Below, one piece after another: positions 24,192-31,916 of a stretch of 33,211 nt of DNA. The stretch comes from Galbitalea sp036499165. GTDB lineage: Bacteria; Actinomycetota; Actinomycetes; Actinomycetales; Microbacteriaceae. The stretch spans positions 1 to 33,211 of the forward strand of contig DASYEE010000015.1 in the NCBI GenBank assembly GCA_036499165.1, written 5' to 3'. How positions within the stretch are numbered: position 1 is the first letter of the stretch; the number at the start of each line of letters is the position of its first letter. The notes below the pieces were generated by a model. It was not told the DNA's origin. It saw nothing but the letters and a program-made list of their open reading frames with translations, and ran no database searches. Both the position numbers and the translations under genes were made by a program.

Positions 24192-24842
24192 GACGCCGCC
24201 ATCATCACAGAACTGAAGTCGACGGGGCTCGCGGTGGTCGCGCCACCGAATCAACTGAGGAGCCTCGAGGGTGACGGCGCTGCGATCGCATCGCTGGTCT
24301 CCGCAATCGACGGACCGGTCGTCCTCATCGGCCACTCGTATGGCGGCGCCGTGATCACGCAGGCCTCCGCTGGGCTGAAGAACGTGCAGTCACTGGTCTA
24401 CCTCGCCGGTTTCGGCATCGATGCGGGCGAGAGCTGCGCATCGGTGCAGGCTCCGTTCCCGCCGTCGCTGCTGGCCACCACCTACTACCCGACCTCGTAT
24501 GACGCCCCGGGCGCGCCGGGCGGCCCGGATCTCTACATCAAGCAGGACGGCTTCAAGGAGACGTTCTGCGGCGACTCCTCCGACGAGGTCGCGGACATCC
24601 TGTTCGCTACGCAACGGCCGCTCGCCGGCTTCGCATACACGCACAACGCGACGCAGGCGGGCTGGCACGACATCCCGAGCTTCTTCCTGGTTTCGGCAGA
24701 CGACAATGCGATCCCTCCGCTGGCCCAGGACTTCATGGCCGACCGGATGAAGGCGACAACCGAGACGATCGACGGGTCTCACACCGCGTTCATCGCCCAG
24801 CCGGATGTCGCCGCAGCGTTCATCAGGAAGGCCGTCGGCTGA
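24192..24842 (+). pseudogene. Alpha/beta-hydrolase, 5'-truncated
   Basis: The frame opens after a TGA at 24189-24191 and is family-like from its first codons (AAIITELKSTGLAVVAPPNQ). The catalytic triad is visible: Ser in IGHSYGG, Asp in SADDNAIPP and His in DGSHTAF. What is missing is the N-terminal strand with the oxyanion-hole HG motif that normally precedes this part; I did not find it in the other frames upstream. The only start codon, a GTG at 24234, has no ribosome binding site and would give 202 residues. I judge it a remnant, probably non-functional; a shortened working enzyme cannot be fully excluded. Confidence 0.7.
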
Positions 24843-24870
24843 CGCGCAGTGTCGCAGCCGGGAGCGCCGG

Positions 24871-25200
24871 CTAGACGCGCGAGCGCGGAGCGATTACCTT
24901 CTGCCCAGGCTCAGCGGTCAGATAGAGACCCTGGGTCTGGTTCGCGGACTCGGTGAGCTGTTCGAGCCACTCGCGGTTGATCTGGTGGCGCTCCGGCGAC
25001 GCGAAGCGAAACATCATTGGGATAGATGATTCGACCCAGATGCTGGAGCGTCCGTCGCCGAGCGCCGGATCGTCGCGCCAGGAGAAAAAGAAGCCCTCGT
25101 GACGACGGAGCTTCGCCGCGATCACGAGTTGGAGATGCGCGAGCGCCCGATCGTCGAATTCGATCTCAAGCGCGGCATTGCCGTACAGCAGCTTTCCCAG
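24871..25200 (-). CDS. DUF7882-type small protein (probable CUG start)
   Basis: A 109-residue protein of a family I know from Microbacteriaceae, often misnamed as an ATP-dependent DNA ligase. Family-like blocks are GKLLYGNAALEIEFDDRALAHL, read here in parts, then KLRRHEGFFFSWRDDP, SSIWVESSIPMMFRF and INREWLEQL. Relatives start MG(K/T/F)L; at that exact spot is CTG (25198-25200), 8 nt after AGGA. Upstream in frame there is no usable ATG, GTG or TTG near enough, and the longer frame is Cys/Pro-rich noise. Function unknown. It converges with the hydrolase remnant. Confidence 0.8.
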   Translation of the reverse strand: MGKLLYGNAALEIEFDDRALAHLQLVIAAKLRRHEGFFFSWRDDPALGDGRSSIWVESSIPMMFRFASPERHQINREWLEQLTESANQTQGLYLTAEPGQKVIAPRSRV

Positions 25201-25491
25201 CGGGGTTGTCCTTCCGTGAGCGGGTGGCGGGCAGAGGTCGAGAGCACAGTGGGAATGCCATGTTTCTTCGCCACATGCATCGTAGGGATGCGCGCGGCAC
25301 ACTCCCGTATGGGGCGGGGGGCTTGACACCGGTGCGCTGCTGCGGCATGCGGGCAGCCCGCGGTCGGGCGTTCCTCCGCCGATCGGGTGAACCTCCGCCG
25401 ATATGGTGCATGCACCCAACGTTTTCCGTCAGGTGATCGTTGTAGTCGGTAGAGGGCGCGTTCGGTGCCCCGACCAGCGGGAGGGAGCACG
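25201..25491. other. Intergenic region before the sigma-factor gene
   Basis: No gene seen in 291 nt. It holds an 11-nt direct repeat CCTCCGCCGAT (25373-25383 and 25392-25402) and a 12-nt perfect palindrome GGTGCATGCACC (25405-25416). TATGGT (25402-25407) could be a -10 but no -35 fits. It must carry the divergent promoters of the DUF7882 gene and the sigma-factor gene. Confidence 0.5.
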
Positions 25492-26031
25492 ATGTCGACC
25501 ACGTCGGGCACCCCGAGCTGGGACCAGGTGGTGCGAACGCTCGTCGCCGAGCGGGGCGATGCCCTCACTCGCTACGCCTACTTCGTCTCCGGCAGCCTGG
25601 ACGACGCCCCAGACCTCGTGCAGGATGCGCTGGTAGGTGCGTTTGGTCGGGTACGCAACGGATTCACCGTGGCGAGCGCCGAGGCGTATGTGCGACGCGC
25701 AATCCTGAATGCGTTCATCGATCGCGGGCGCCGGGCGTCGCGCTGGCGTCGGATCGCACACCTCGAGGCAACGCCGACCGAGTCGGAGTCACCTGAGAGC
25801 GCGACAGAAGCCCGCCTCGATATCCATGGCGAGCTGCAGAAACTCACGCCGCGCGAACGCGCATGCCTCGTGCTGCGCTACTACGACGATCTCAAGGTGG
25901 ATGACATCGCCTCGACGCTCGAACTCAGCTCGGGCGCGGTCAAGCGCTACCTCAGCGACGGCCTGGCGAAGATGGCGGCAGCGCTGCGCCCTGACGACGG
26001 AACGGAGAACTCCCGTGCCAACCGACGATGA
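25492..26031 (+). CDS. ECF sigma factor, SigE-family type
   Basis: A 179-residue extracytoplasmic-function sigma factor. Region 2 (about 20-85) includes RYAYFVSGSLDDAPDLVQDA, and region 4 (about 112-165) has LTPRERACLVLRYYDDLKVD with the helix-turn-helix ELSSGAVKRYLS. A region-3 linker is absent, as expected. GGGAGG precedes the ATG at 25492. The next gene overlaps its end by 17 nt and encodes a membrane protein, the common arrangement of an ECF sigma factor with its membrane-bound controller. Confidence 0.9.
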   Translation: MSTTSGTPSWDQVVRTLVAERGDALTRYAYFVSGSLDDAPDLVQDALVGAFGRVRNGFTVASAEAYVRRAILNAFIDRGRRASRWRRIAHLEATPTESESPESATEARLDIHGELQKLTPRERACLVLRYYDDLKVDDIASTLELSSGAVKRYLSDGLAKMAAALRPDDGTENSRANRR

Positions 26032-26803
26032 CAAGGATGCGCGCGGCCAGGATGCGCCAGCGGGTCTCGACCTCGGTCGCCTCCTGCGCTCGGACGACTC
26101 TCGCACTAGCGGGCGACTCGATGCGGATGCCGTGATCCGGCGTTCCCGCCGTCGCCGGGGAACGAAGCTCGCGGGGCTCACGACGGCGTGGGTGCTCGCC
26201 GGAACCCTCGTGATCGGCGGCGGAGTTGTGGGGCTCAGGCAGTTGGCCGCAGGCAGTGGCAGCAGCGGATCGGCGTCGTCCGCCGCGAGCGGAAGCTCCG
26301 GCGATAAAGCCCAGGGCACGGGCGGCACCGAGCCGACCGCGGCACCGCCCGCCGAGGATGCCGCGAACCCGAGGTGCGGCTCCCCCGCGCCAGTCGTCAC
26401 GACGACTGCCGACGGGCTCGCCGTCACACTCACCCTCCGCGACACGACGGAGGCAGCCGGGTCGACCGCAAGCGCAACGGTGACGCTCACCAACACGGGC
26501 TCCGAGACCATCACCGGCGCGGTCGAGCAACCACGCGCGGGGCTCGTGAGGGGTGGCGTGGTGACCTGGCACAGTCCGGTCGTCCCGACGCTCTCCCCCC
26601 GCAACATCCACCTGGCCGCCGGCGACTCGACGACTTTCACGGTCGAGATCGTCGCAGACCGCTGCGCGGCCGGGCAGGACGACTTTGCGCGACTCCCTGC
26701 TGCCCGGCCGGGCAGCTACCTGGCCTTCACCTCCATCGTCGTGCACGTCGCAGCAGGAGACGAGGTCGTGGTGAGCGAGGGCGCCCAGCTTCGAATCCGC
26801 TGA
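26015..26803 (+). CDS. Membrane-anchored protein coupled to the sigma factor
   Basis: A 262-residue protein starting at GTG, with GGAG about 8 nt upstream. It has a charged cytoplasmic N-terminus of about 48 residues ending in RRSRRRRG, a membrane helix (about 51-77), a Ser/Gly/Ala-rich linker, and an extracytoplasmic beta-rich domain (about 120-262) with Cys121 and Cys217 that could form a disulfide. The gene overlap with the sigma factor suggests an anti-sigma or sensor role, but I see no zinc-binding anti-sigma motif (HxxxCxxC), so this is inference. Confidence 0.7.
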   Translation: MPTDDDKDARGQDAPAGLDLGRLLRSDDSRTSGRLDADAVIRRSRRRRGTKLAGLTTAWVLAGTLVIGGGVVGLRQLAAGSGSSGSASSAASGSSGDKAQGTGGTEPTAAPPAEDAANPRCGSPAPVVTTTADGLAVTLTLRDTTEAAGSTASATVTLTNTGSETITGAVEQPRAGLVRGGVVTWHSPVVPTLSPRNIHLAAGDSTTFTVEIVADRCAAGQDDFARLPAARPGSYLAFTSIVVHVAAGDEVVVSEGAQLRIR

Positions 26804-26843
26804 GTTCGGGAAGCGAGCCGCACAGTGAGTCGTTACTCATGAC

Positions 26844-27488
26844 ATGACAACTATTGGATTCATCGGATCTGGAAACATCGGCGGCAGCGTCGCACGCACC
26901 GCCATCGCGCACGGTTACGACGTCGTGCTCAGCAACTCCCGCGGGCCTGAAACCCTCGCCGACCTGATTGCCGAGCTTGGCCCGCGTGCCCGAGCCGCAA
27001 CACCGGCGGAGGCCGCGACAGCTGGCGACTTCGTGGTCGTGACGACCCCGATGGGCGCGGTCGAGTCCCTGCCTGCCGCTGAGCTCGCTGGCAAGATCGT
27101 GATTGACACGAACAACTACTACTGGGAGCGCGACGGGCGGATCCCCGAGATCGAGAATGGCGAGATCACCTCGACCGGCCTGGTGCAGCGCAAGCTCGCC
27201 GACTCGAAGGTCGCCAAGGGCTTCAACCACATCGGGTCCGCAGACATCCCGGTTGCGGGCAAGCCAGCAGGCGACCCGGAGCGCAGGGCTCTCGCGACCG
27301 CGAGCGACTACGCGGAAGCCTCCGACCTGGTCACGGCGCTGTACGACGAGTTCGGGTATGACACCGTCAACATCGGCGCGCTTGCGGACAGCTGGCGGGT
27401 CGAGCGCGACCAGCCGGCATACGGTCACCACCAGACGGCGAGTGAGCTGACAGCGAACCTGGCCAAGGCGACAACACCCGGCGCCTGA
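26844..27488 (+). CDS. NADP-binding oxidoreductase (F420-reductase-like fold)
   Basis: A 214-residue Rossmann protein. The N-terminal strand and glycine loop TTIGFIGSGNIGGSVA (2-17) are followed by LSNSRGPE, an NADP-type second-strand end. VIDTNNYYWERDGRIPEIENG and the region VAKGFNHIGSADIP match NADPH-dependent F420-reductase-like and related proteins. The electron partner cannot be told from sequence; a named substrate would be a guess. The ATG at 26844 has no clear ribosome binding site. It lies in a run of closely spaced plus-strand metabolic genes. Confidence 0.82.
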   Translation: MTTIGFIGSGNIGGSVARTAIAHGYDVVLSNSRGPETLADLIAELGPRARAATPAEAATAGDFVVVTTPMGAVESLPAAELAGKIVIDTNNYYWERDGRIPEIENGEITSTGLVQRKLADSKVAKGFNHIGSADIPVAGKPAGDPERRALATASDYAEASDLVTALYDEFGYDTVNIGALADSWRVERDQPAYGHHQTASELTANLAKATTPGA

Positions 27489-27509
27489 CGAACTGGCACA
27501 CTGGGGTGC

Positions 27510-28331
27510 GTGGCTGCAACTTTCGTCGTCGTACCCCAGTGGCAGGGTTCGGGTTCGTCCCGTGCCATGAGACTCGTGGATGGCGCTGAAGCCATTCGCG
27601 GAGACCTGCCGAGTGCGAGCACCCTGGTCGTGGATGTCCCGCTGGAGGCGGGCGAATCGCAGGGCTCAGGCGTGTCCCGCTTCACTTCCATCCAGCTGGT
27701 GCGCGACCGGCTCGCGCGCACGCTCGCGACCGTCGATGGCCTCGCCATCACGATCGGTGGAGACTGCGGTGTCGAACTCGCGGCCGTTTCGCACGTCGCA
27801 GACCAGGGGGAGATTGCACTCGTCTGGTTCGATGGCCACGCCGATCTGAACACCCCGGAGTCGTCAGACTCTTCTGCCTTCCACGGGATGATCGCGCGCA
27901 CCCTGATCGGTGACGGCGCCCCCGGGCTCGTGCCAGCGCATCCGATCGCGGCAGACCACCTCGTGCTCGTCGGAACGCGTGCGTTCGACGACTCCGAGGA
28001 TGCGTGGGTGCGTGAGGCAGGAATCCGCGTCCTTGAGGGTGACGCCTTCAGCGCGGACGAGCTGGTCGCGGCTGTCCGGGCGACCGGCGCATCGACGATC
28101 TTCATCCACGTCGACCTCGATGTGCTCGACCCGGGTGAGATCGAGGGCATCGGCTACCCGGAGCCGTTCGGGCTGAGCCTGCAGCAGCTGGTCGAGTCGA
28201 TCAAGGCGCTGAAGGCCGGATTCACGCTCGGCGGCGCAGGCATCACGGAATTTGCCCCAGCGTCGGCCGAAAAGGCTGCGGACGACTTGCCGGCGATCCT
28301 CAGAATCATCGGGGCTCTCGCGTCGTCGTGA
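27510..28331 (+). CDS. Arginase/agmatinase-family ureohydrolase
   Basis: A 273-residue protein of the ureohydrolase superfamily, whose members hydrolyse guanidino groups with a dinuclear manganese centre. Metal ligands DGHAD (Asp108, His110, Asp112) and HVDLD (Asp202, Asp204) are present. The first ligand motif, usually GGDH, reads GGDC (83-86), so Cys86 replaces the usual His. The substrate is therefore uncertain (arginine, agmatine, formiminoglutamate or another). The GTG start follows the previous stop by 21 nt, with no clear ribosome binding site. Confidence 0.85.
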   Translation: MAATFVVVPQWQGSGSSRAMRLVDGAEAIRGDLPSASTLVVDVPLEAGESQGSGVSRFTSIQLVRDRLARTLATVDGLAITIGGDCGVELAAVSHVADQGEIALVWFDGHADLNTPESSDSSAFHGMIARTLIGDGAPGLVPAHPIAADHLVLVGTRAFDDSEDAWVREAGIRVLEGDAFSADELVAAVRATGASTIFIHVDLDVLDPGEIEGIGYPEPFGLSLQQLVESIKALKAGFTLGGAGITEFAPASAEKAADDLPAILRIIGALASS

Positions 28332-28356
28332 CCTGATCGACCCGGTGGTATCGACC

Positions 28357-28362
28357 TAGGCT
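28357..28362 (+). promoter_or_regulatory. Candidate -10 element of the crotonase gene (leaderless)
   Basis: TAGGCT ends exactly 6 nt before the ATG at 28369. The intervening GAGGCC is too close to the ATG to serve as a ribosome binding site. No -35 is evident. Confidence 0.5.
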
Positions 28363-28368
28363 GAGGCC

Positions 28369-29154
28369 ATGACAGAACCCCGCGTCACGGTCGACCGCGA
28401 CGGACACATCCTCCTCATCGGCCTTAACCGGACAGACAAGCGCAACGCGGCAGACTGGCGGATGCTGCAGGAGCTTTCGCAGGCATACGGCGAACTCGAG
28501 CGACATCCGGAGCTTCGCGTCGGAGTGGTTTTCGCACACGGGGATCACTTCACGGGTGGACTTGACCTGGCTGACGTCGGCCCGCGTATCGGTGCAGCCG
28601 GGCTCGACATCATCGCGGAAGGCGGCATCGATCCGTGGCAGGTCAGCGGCCCCCTGCGCACCAAGCCGGTCGTCATCGCCGTGCAGGGGATCTGCCTCAC
28701 CCTCGGAATCGAGCTGATGCTCGCGAGCGATATCGCGGTGGCGGCCGAATCGACGACCTTTGCGCAGATCGAAGTCGGGCGGGGAATCCTGCCGTTCGGC
28801 GGGGCGACGATCCGTTTCCCCCGCGCGGCTGGCTGGTCGAACGCGATGCGCTGGATCCTCACCGGCGACACCTTCGACGCTGCGGAAGCGCTCCGGATGG
28901 GACTCGTGCAGGAGGTTGTCGAGACGGGCCGCCAGCGCGAGCGAGCGGTCGAGATCGCGAGGCGGGTTGCCGCCCAGGCACCGCTGGCCGTGCAGGCAAC
29001 TCTCGCGAACGCGATGCTCGCGGTGCGGGAAGGGGCCACCGCCGCAGAAGCGCGGCTGCAGCCTGAGCTGGTGCGACTGGCTCAGACCGAGGATGCCGCA
29101 ATCGGAATGCAGGCGTTCCTGGCCCGTACGGACGCTCGATTCGTCGGACGCTGA
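28369..29154 (+). CDS. Enoyl-CoA hydratase/isomerase (crotonase) family protein
   Basis: A 261-residue crotonase-fold protein. The CoA-binding region reads NRTDKRNAADWRML (20-33), the oxyanion-hole strand is HFTGGLDLADV (60-70), and Glu115 (GIELMLASD) and Glu135 (FAQIEVGRGILPFGG) sit where hydratases carry the two catalytic carboxylates. The exact reaction is not fixed by this. It probably has its own leaderless transcript. Confidence 0.88.
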   Translation: MTEPRVTVDRDGHILLIGLNRTDKRNAADWRMLQELSQAYGELERHPELRVGVVFAHGDHFTGGLDLADVGPRIGAAGLDIIAEGGIDPWQVSGPLRTKPVVIAVQGICLTLGIELMLASDIAVAAESTTFAQIEVGRGILPFGGATIRFPRAAGWSNAMRWILTGDTFDAAEALRMGLVQEVVETGRQRERAVEIARRVAAQAPLAVQATLANAMLAVREGATAAEARLQPELVRLAQTEDAAIGMQAFLARTDARFVGR

Positions 29155-29213
29155 GGAGCCCTCCCGACGATATTCGGCACCACAACCCGTCGCGGCAGCG
29201 CTCCGCGCGTTAC

Positions 29214-29219
29214 TAGTCT
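29214..29219 (+). promoter_or_regulatory. Candidate -10 element of the disulfide oxidoreductase gene (leaderless)
   Basis: TAGTCT ends exactly 6 nt before the ATG at 29226 (spacer GAAAAC), with no Shine-Dalgarno. No -35 seen. Confidence 0.5.
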
Positions 29220-29225
29220 GAAAAC

Positions 29226-30647
29226 ATGACTACAACCGAGTACGACGTGATCGTCATTGGAGCTGGGGCCGTCGGCGAGAACGTCGCCGATCGCGCGGTG
29301 CAGGGGGGACTGACGGCTCTCATCGTCGAAGCCGAGCTCGTCGGGGGCGACTGTTCGTACTGGGCGTGCATGCCATCGAAGACCCTGCTGCGCAGCGGGA
29401 TCATCTACCGGGCTACCAAGAAGGTCGGCGGTGCTCGCGAAGCGATAACAGGCGAGCTGGATGCCCTCGCAACGCTCGCCAGACGCGACTCGATCGTGCA
29501 CGACTGGGATGACCAGAGCCAGGTCGACTGGTTGAATGGCGCCGGCATTGACCTCGCTCGCGGCCACGGCGTCATCACGGGCGTGAAAGAGGTCACCGTG
29601 GGTGACACGGTTTACACGGCGCGCCACGCAGTGTGCGTCTCGACGGGGTCGTCCGCTCTCATGCCAGACGTACCGGGGCTCAAGGAATCGAGCCCGTGGA
29701 CAAGCAGGGATGCGACGAGCTCGAAGACGATACCGGAGAGCCTCGCGATCATTGGCGGCGGCGTTGTCGCAGTCGAAATGGCAACGGCGTACTCGTCGTT
29801 CGGGACGAAGGTGACCGTCATCTCGCGCGGCGGACTGCTCGCCGGGCAGGAGGCGTTCGTGGGCGACACGGTCGAGAAGTCGCTGAAAGAGCTCGGCGCA
29901 ACCGTACACCTCAGGGTCTCCCCCACGGGAGTGTCGAAGACGGACGGATCGTTCGTGATCGAGCTCGACAACGGCTCGAGCGTGAGCGCATCCGAGCTGC
30001 TCGTGGCAACGGGAAGGCTGCCGCGGAGCCTCGATCTCGGCCTCGAGAACATCGGGTTGAAGCCGGGCGACTGGCTGGACGTCGACGACACCATGAAGGT
30101 CAAGGGATTCGACTGGCTGTATGCGACCGGCGACATCAACCACCGCGTGCTCCTCACTCACCAGGGCAAGTACCAGGCGCGCGCCGCGGGAGACGTGATC
30201 GTGGCTCGGGCTCTCGGTAAGCCCGTCCACGACGGCAAGTGGGGCTCGCACGTCGCCACCGCAGACCACGAAGCAGTGCCCCAGGTGACATTCAGTGACC
30301 CGGAGGTCGCCTCAGTCGGACTCACGTCAGAGGCGGCGAAGAAGGCCGGATACGACATCCGCGTCGTCGACTACGACATGAGCTGGCTTGCCGGGACCGC
30401 GATCCAGGCGGATGACTACGAGGGTCGCGCGCGCATGGTCGTGGATGAGGAGCGCAAGGTCATTCTCGGCGTCACGTTCATCGGACAGGACGTGAGTGAG
30501 ATGCTGCAGGCAGCCACCTTCGCGATCGTCGGGGAAATTCCGCTCGACCGGCTGTGGCACGGCGTACCCGCATACCCCACCATGAACGAGATCTGGCTGC
30601 GCCTCCTCGAAACCTACGGACGACCCGACCAGGCGGCAAGCGCCTAG
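29226..30647 (+). CDS. FAD-dependent pyridine nucleotide-disulfide oxidoreductase
   Basis: A 473-residue class I flavoprotein disulfide reductase. The FAD loop is GAGAVG (12-17), the redox disulfide lies in GGDCSYWACMPSK (Cys43, Cys48), the NAD(P) loop is IIGGGVVAVE, and the FAD-binding ATGD is followed by the dimer domain. The usual C-terminal active-site HPTxSE reads YPTMNE (Tyr450-Glu455), so the catalytic His is replaced while the Glu remains. This family is often called dihydrolipoyl dehydrogenase or mercuric reductase-like, but neither substrate is supported here. It converges with the mshA-like gene, the stop codons overlapping in CTAG. Confidence 0.88.
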   Translation: MTTTEYDVIVIGAGAVGENVADRAVQGGLTALIVEAELVGGDCSYWACMPSKTLLRSGIIYRATKKVGGAREAITGELDALATLARRDSIVHDWDDQSQVDWLNGAGIDLARGHGVITGVKEVTVGDTVYTARHAVCVSTGSSALMPDVPGLKESSPWTSRDATSSKTIPESLAIIGGGVVAVEMATAYSSFGTKVTVISRGGLLAGQEAFVGDTVEKSLKELGATVHLRVSPTGVSKTDGSFVIELDNGSSVSASELLVATGRLPRSLDLGLENIGLKPGDWLDVDDTMKVKGFDWLYATGDINHRVLLTHQGKYQARAAGDVIVARALGKPVHDGKWGSHVATADHEAVPQVTFSDPEVASVGLTSEAAKKAGYDIRVVDYDMSWLAGTAIQADDYEGRARMVVDEERKVILGVTFIGQDVSEMLQAATFAIVGEIPLDRLWHGVPAYPTMNEIWLRLLETYGRPDQAASA

Positions 30648-31873
30648 CTGCGCACCAGGTTTTCGTAGACGGCCAGCAGGGAGGCGGCCGCCGTCGCCCA
30701 GGTGAATCCCTCCGCGTAGCCACGGGCGGATGCGCCGAGGCGCGCCAGTCGGGGAGCATCGCCGAGCAGGGAGACGACGACAGCCGCCCAGTCGAACGCG
30801 TCGCGGGTCGCGACGAGAACACCGGATTCGCCATCCGAGATCGAGTCGACGAGCCCGGTTCCCCGGTATCCGACCACGGGTGTTCCGCTGGCGGCCGATT
30901 CGAGCGCCACGAGTCCGAACGTCTCGGAGTGCGAGGTCATCATCGTCAGTTCGGCCGCGGCGAAGAGATCGGCAAGCGGCTCGCGGTCGAGCGCCCCGAC
31001 GAATCGCACGTCCGAGGCGACTCCGAGTTCGGTAGCAACCGCTTCGAGGCGACGTCGGTAGGCGTCGTCGCTCGCCTCGCCCGCAATCACCAGAAGCGGC
31101 GCCCAGCCTCGACTCGCGTGCACCTGCGCGAGGATCCGGACGGCAAGCTCCTGATCCTTCAGCGGCTGGATCCGGCCGGCCATCACGAGAAGCGGGCGAT
31201 CGGCCTCGAGACCGAGGATGTCGCGGACGGCGGCGGAATTTCGCGCGCGGCTCGGCGAGAACAGCTCGGTGTCAACACCCGGCGGGATGACCCACAGCCG
31301 GTCGGGTGCCGTGCGGAGATCATCGATCAGCGTGGTGACCTCGGCGCTCGATCCTGCGACGATGGCGTCCGCCTGGGTGACGAGAAATCCCTCACCGCGG
31401 AGCCTGCCCTCCGGCTCGGGGGTGTCGCCGTCACCCAGTTCGCGATTCTTCATCGCGGCCAGCGTGTGGAAGCTCTGCACGAACGGCAGGCCGAGTTCGA
31501 TGGCGACAGGAAGGGTGGCCAGCCCGCTCAGCCAATAGTGCGCGTGGAGGAGGTCGTAGCGTGGTGCGCGCCTGCCGACCAGGGTCGCGACGGCCTCGCC
31601 GAACTCGTCGGCGACATCCACCAGCCTGCCCTTCGGGATGGGCGTGGGCGGCCCGGCGGCCAGGCTCCTGAGCGAGACGCCGTCCGCCAGCTCGCGGTCG
31701 ACCGGCTCACGGTCGGCACGAGTGAGGAGGTCGACTTCGACTCCTCGTGCGGCGAGCGCTGAGGCCAGCGCGAGGATCGACACGTTCATGCCGCCGGCGT
31801 CCCCGCGGCCAGGGAGGTCTGCGGGCGAGGTATGCATTGACACCATGGCAATGCGTCGAAGGCCATCGGTCAT
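30644..31873 (-). CDS. mshA: Family 4 glycosyltransferase, MshA-like (mycothiol biosynthesis)
   Basis: A 409-residue GT-B retaining glycosyltransferase. The N-terminal HTSPADLPGRGDAGGMN (14-30) matches MshA, which joins UDP-GlcNAc to inositol-3-phosphate as the first step of mycothiol synthesis. Others are HAHYWLSG (110-117), SFHTLAAMKN (134-143), GVDTELFSP (199-207), GRIQPLKD (233-240) and the EX7E pair Glu317/Glu325 in SETFGLVALES. The ATG at 31873 has no ribosome binding site but TACAGT 6 nt upstream. A different GT4 role (for example sucrose-type) is possible. Confidence 0.75.
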   Translation of the reverse strand: MTDGLRRIAMVSMHTSPADLPGRGDAGGMNVSILALASALAARGVEVDLLTRADREPVDRELADGVSLRSLAAGPPTPIPKGRLVDVADEFGEAVATLVGRRAPRYDLLHAHYWLSGLATLPVAIELGLPFVQSFHTLAAMKNRELGDGDTPEPEGRLRGEGFLVTQADAIVAGSSAEVTTLIDDLRTAPDRLWVIPPGVDTELFSPSRARNSAAVRDILGLEADRPLLVMAGRIQPLKDQELAVRILAQVHASRGWAPLLVIAGEASDDAYRRRLEAVATELGVASDVRFVGALDREPLADLFAAAELTMMTSHSETFGLVALESAASGTPVVGYRGTGLVDSISDGESGVLVATRDAFDWAAVVVSLLGDAPRLARLGASARGYAEGFTWATAAASLLAVYENLVRS

Positions 31874-31879
31874 ACAGCC

Positions 31880-31889
31880 ACTGTATTGT
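31880..31889. promoter_or_regulatory. Overlapping divergent -10 elements (mshA-like gene and SDR gene)
   Basis: The minus strand reads TACAGT (31880-31885), ending 6 nt before the glycosyltransferase ATG. The plus strand reads TATTGT (31884-31889), upstream of the SDR start. They share a TA at 31884-31885. No convincing -35 boxes. Confidence 0.45.
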
Positions 31890-31916
31890 GCTGGGATCGA
31901 GGGGATGGTGCGAATC

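Noticed and set aside
25323..25328. TTGACA as -35 of the sigma-factor gene
   Set aside because: No TANNNT element lies 16-18 nt downstream, and it is about 165 nt from the start codon.
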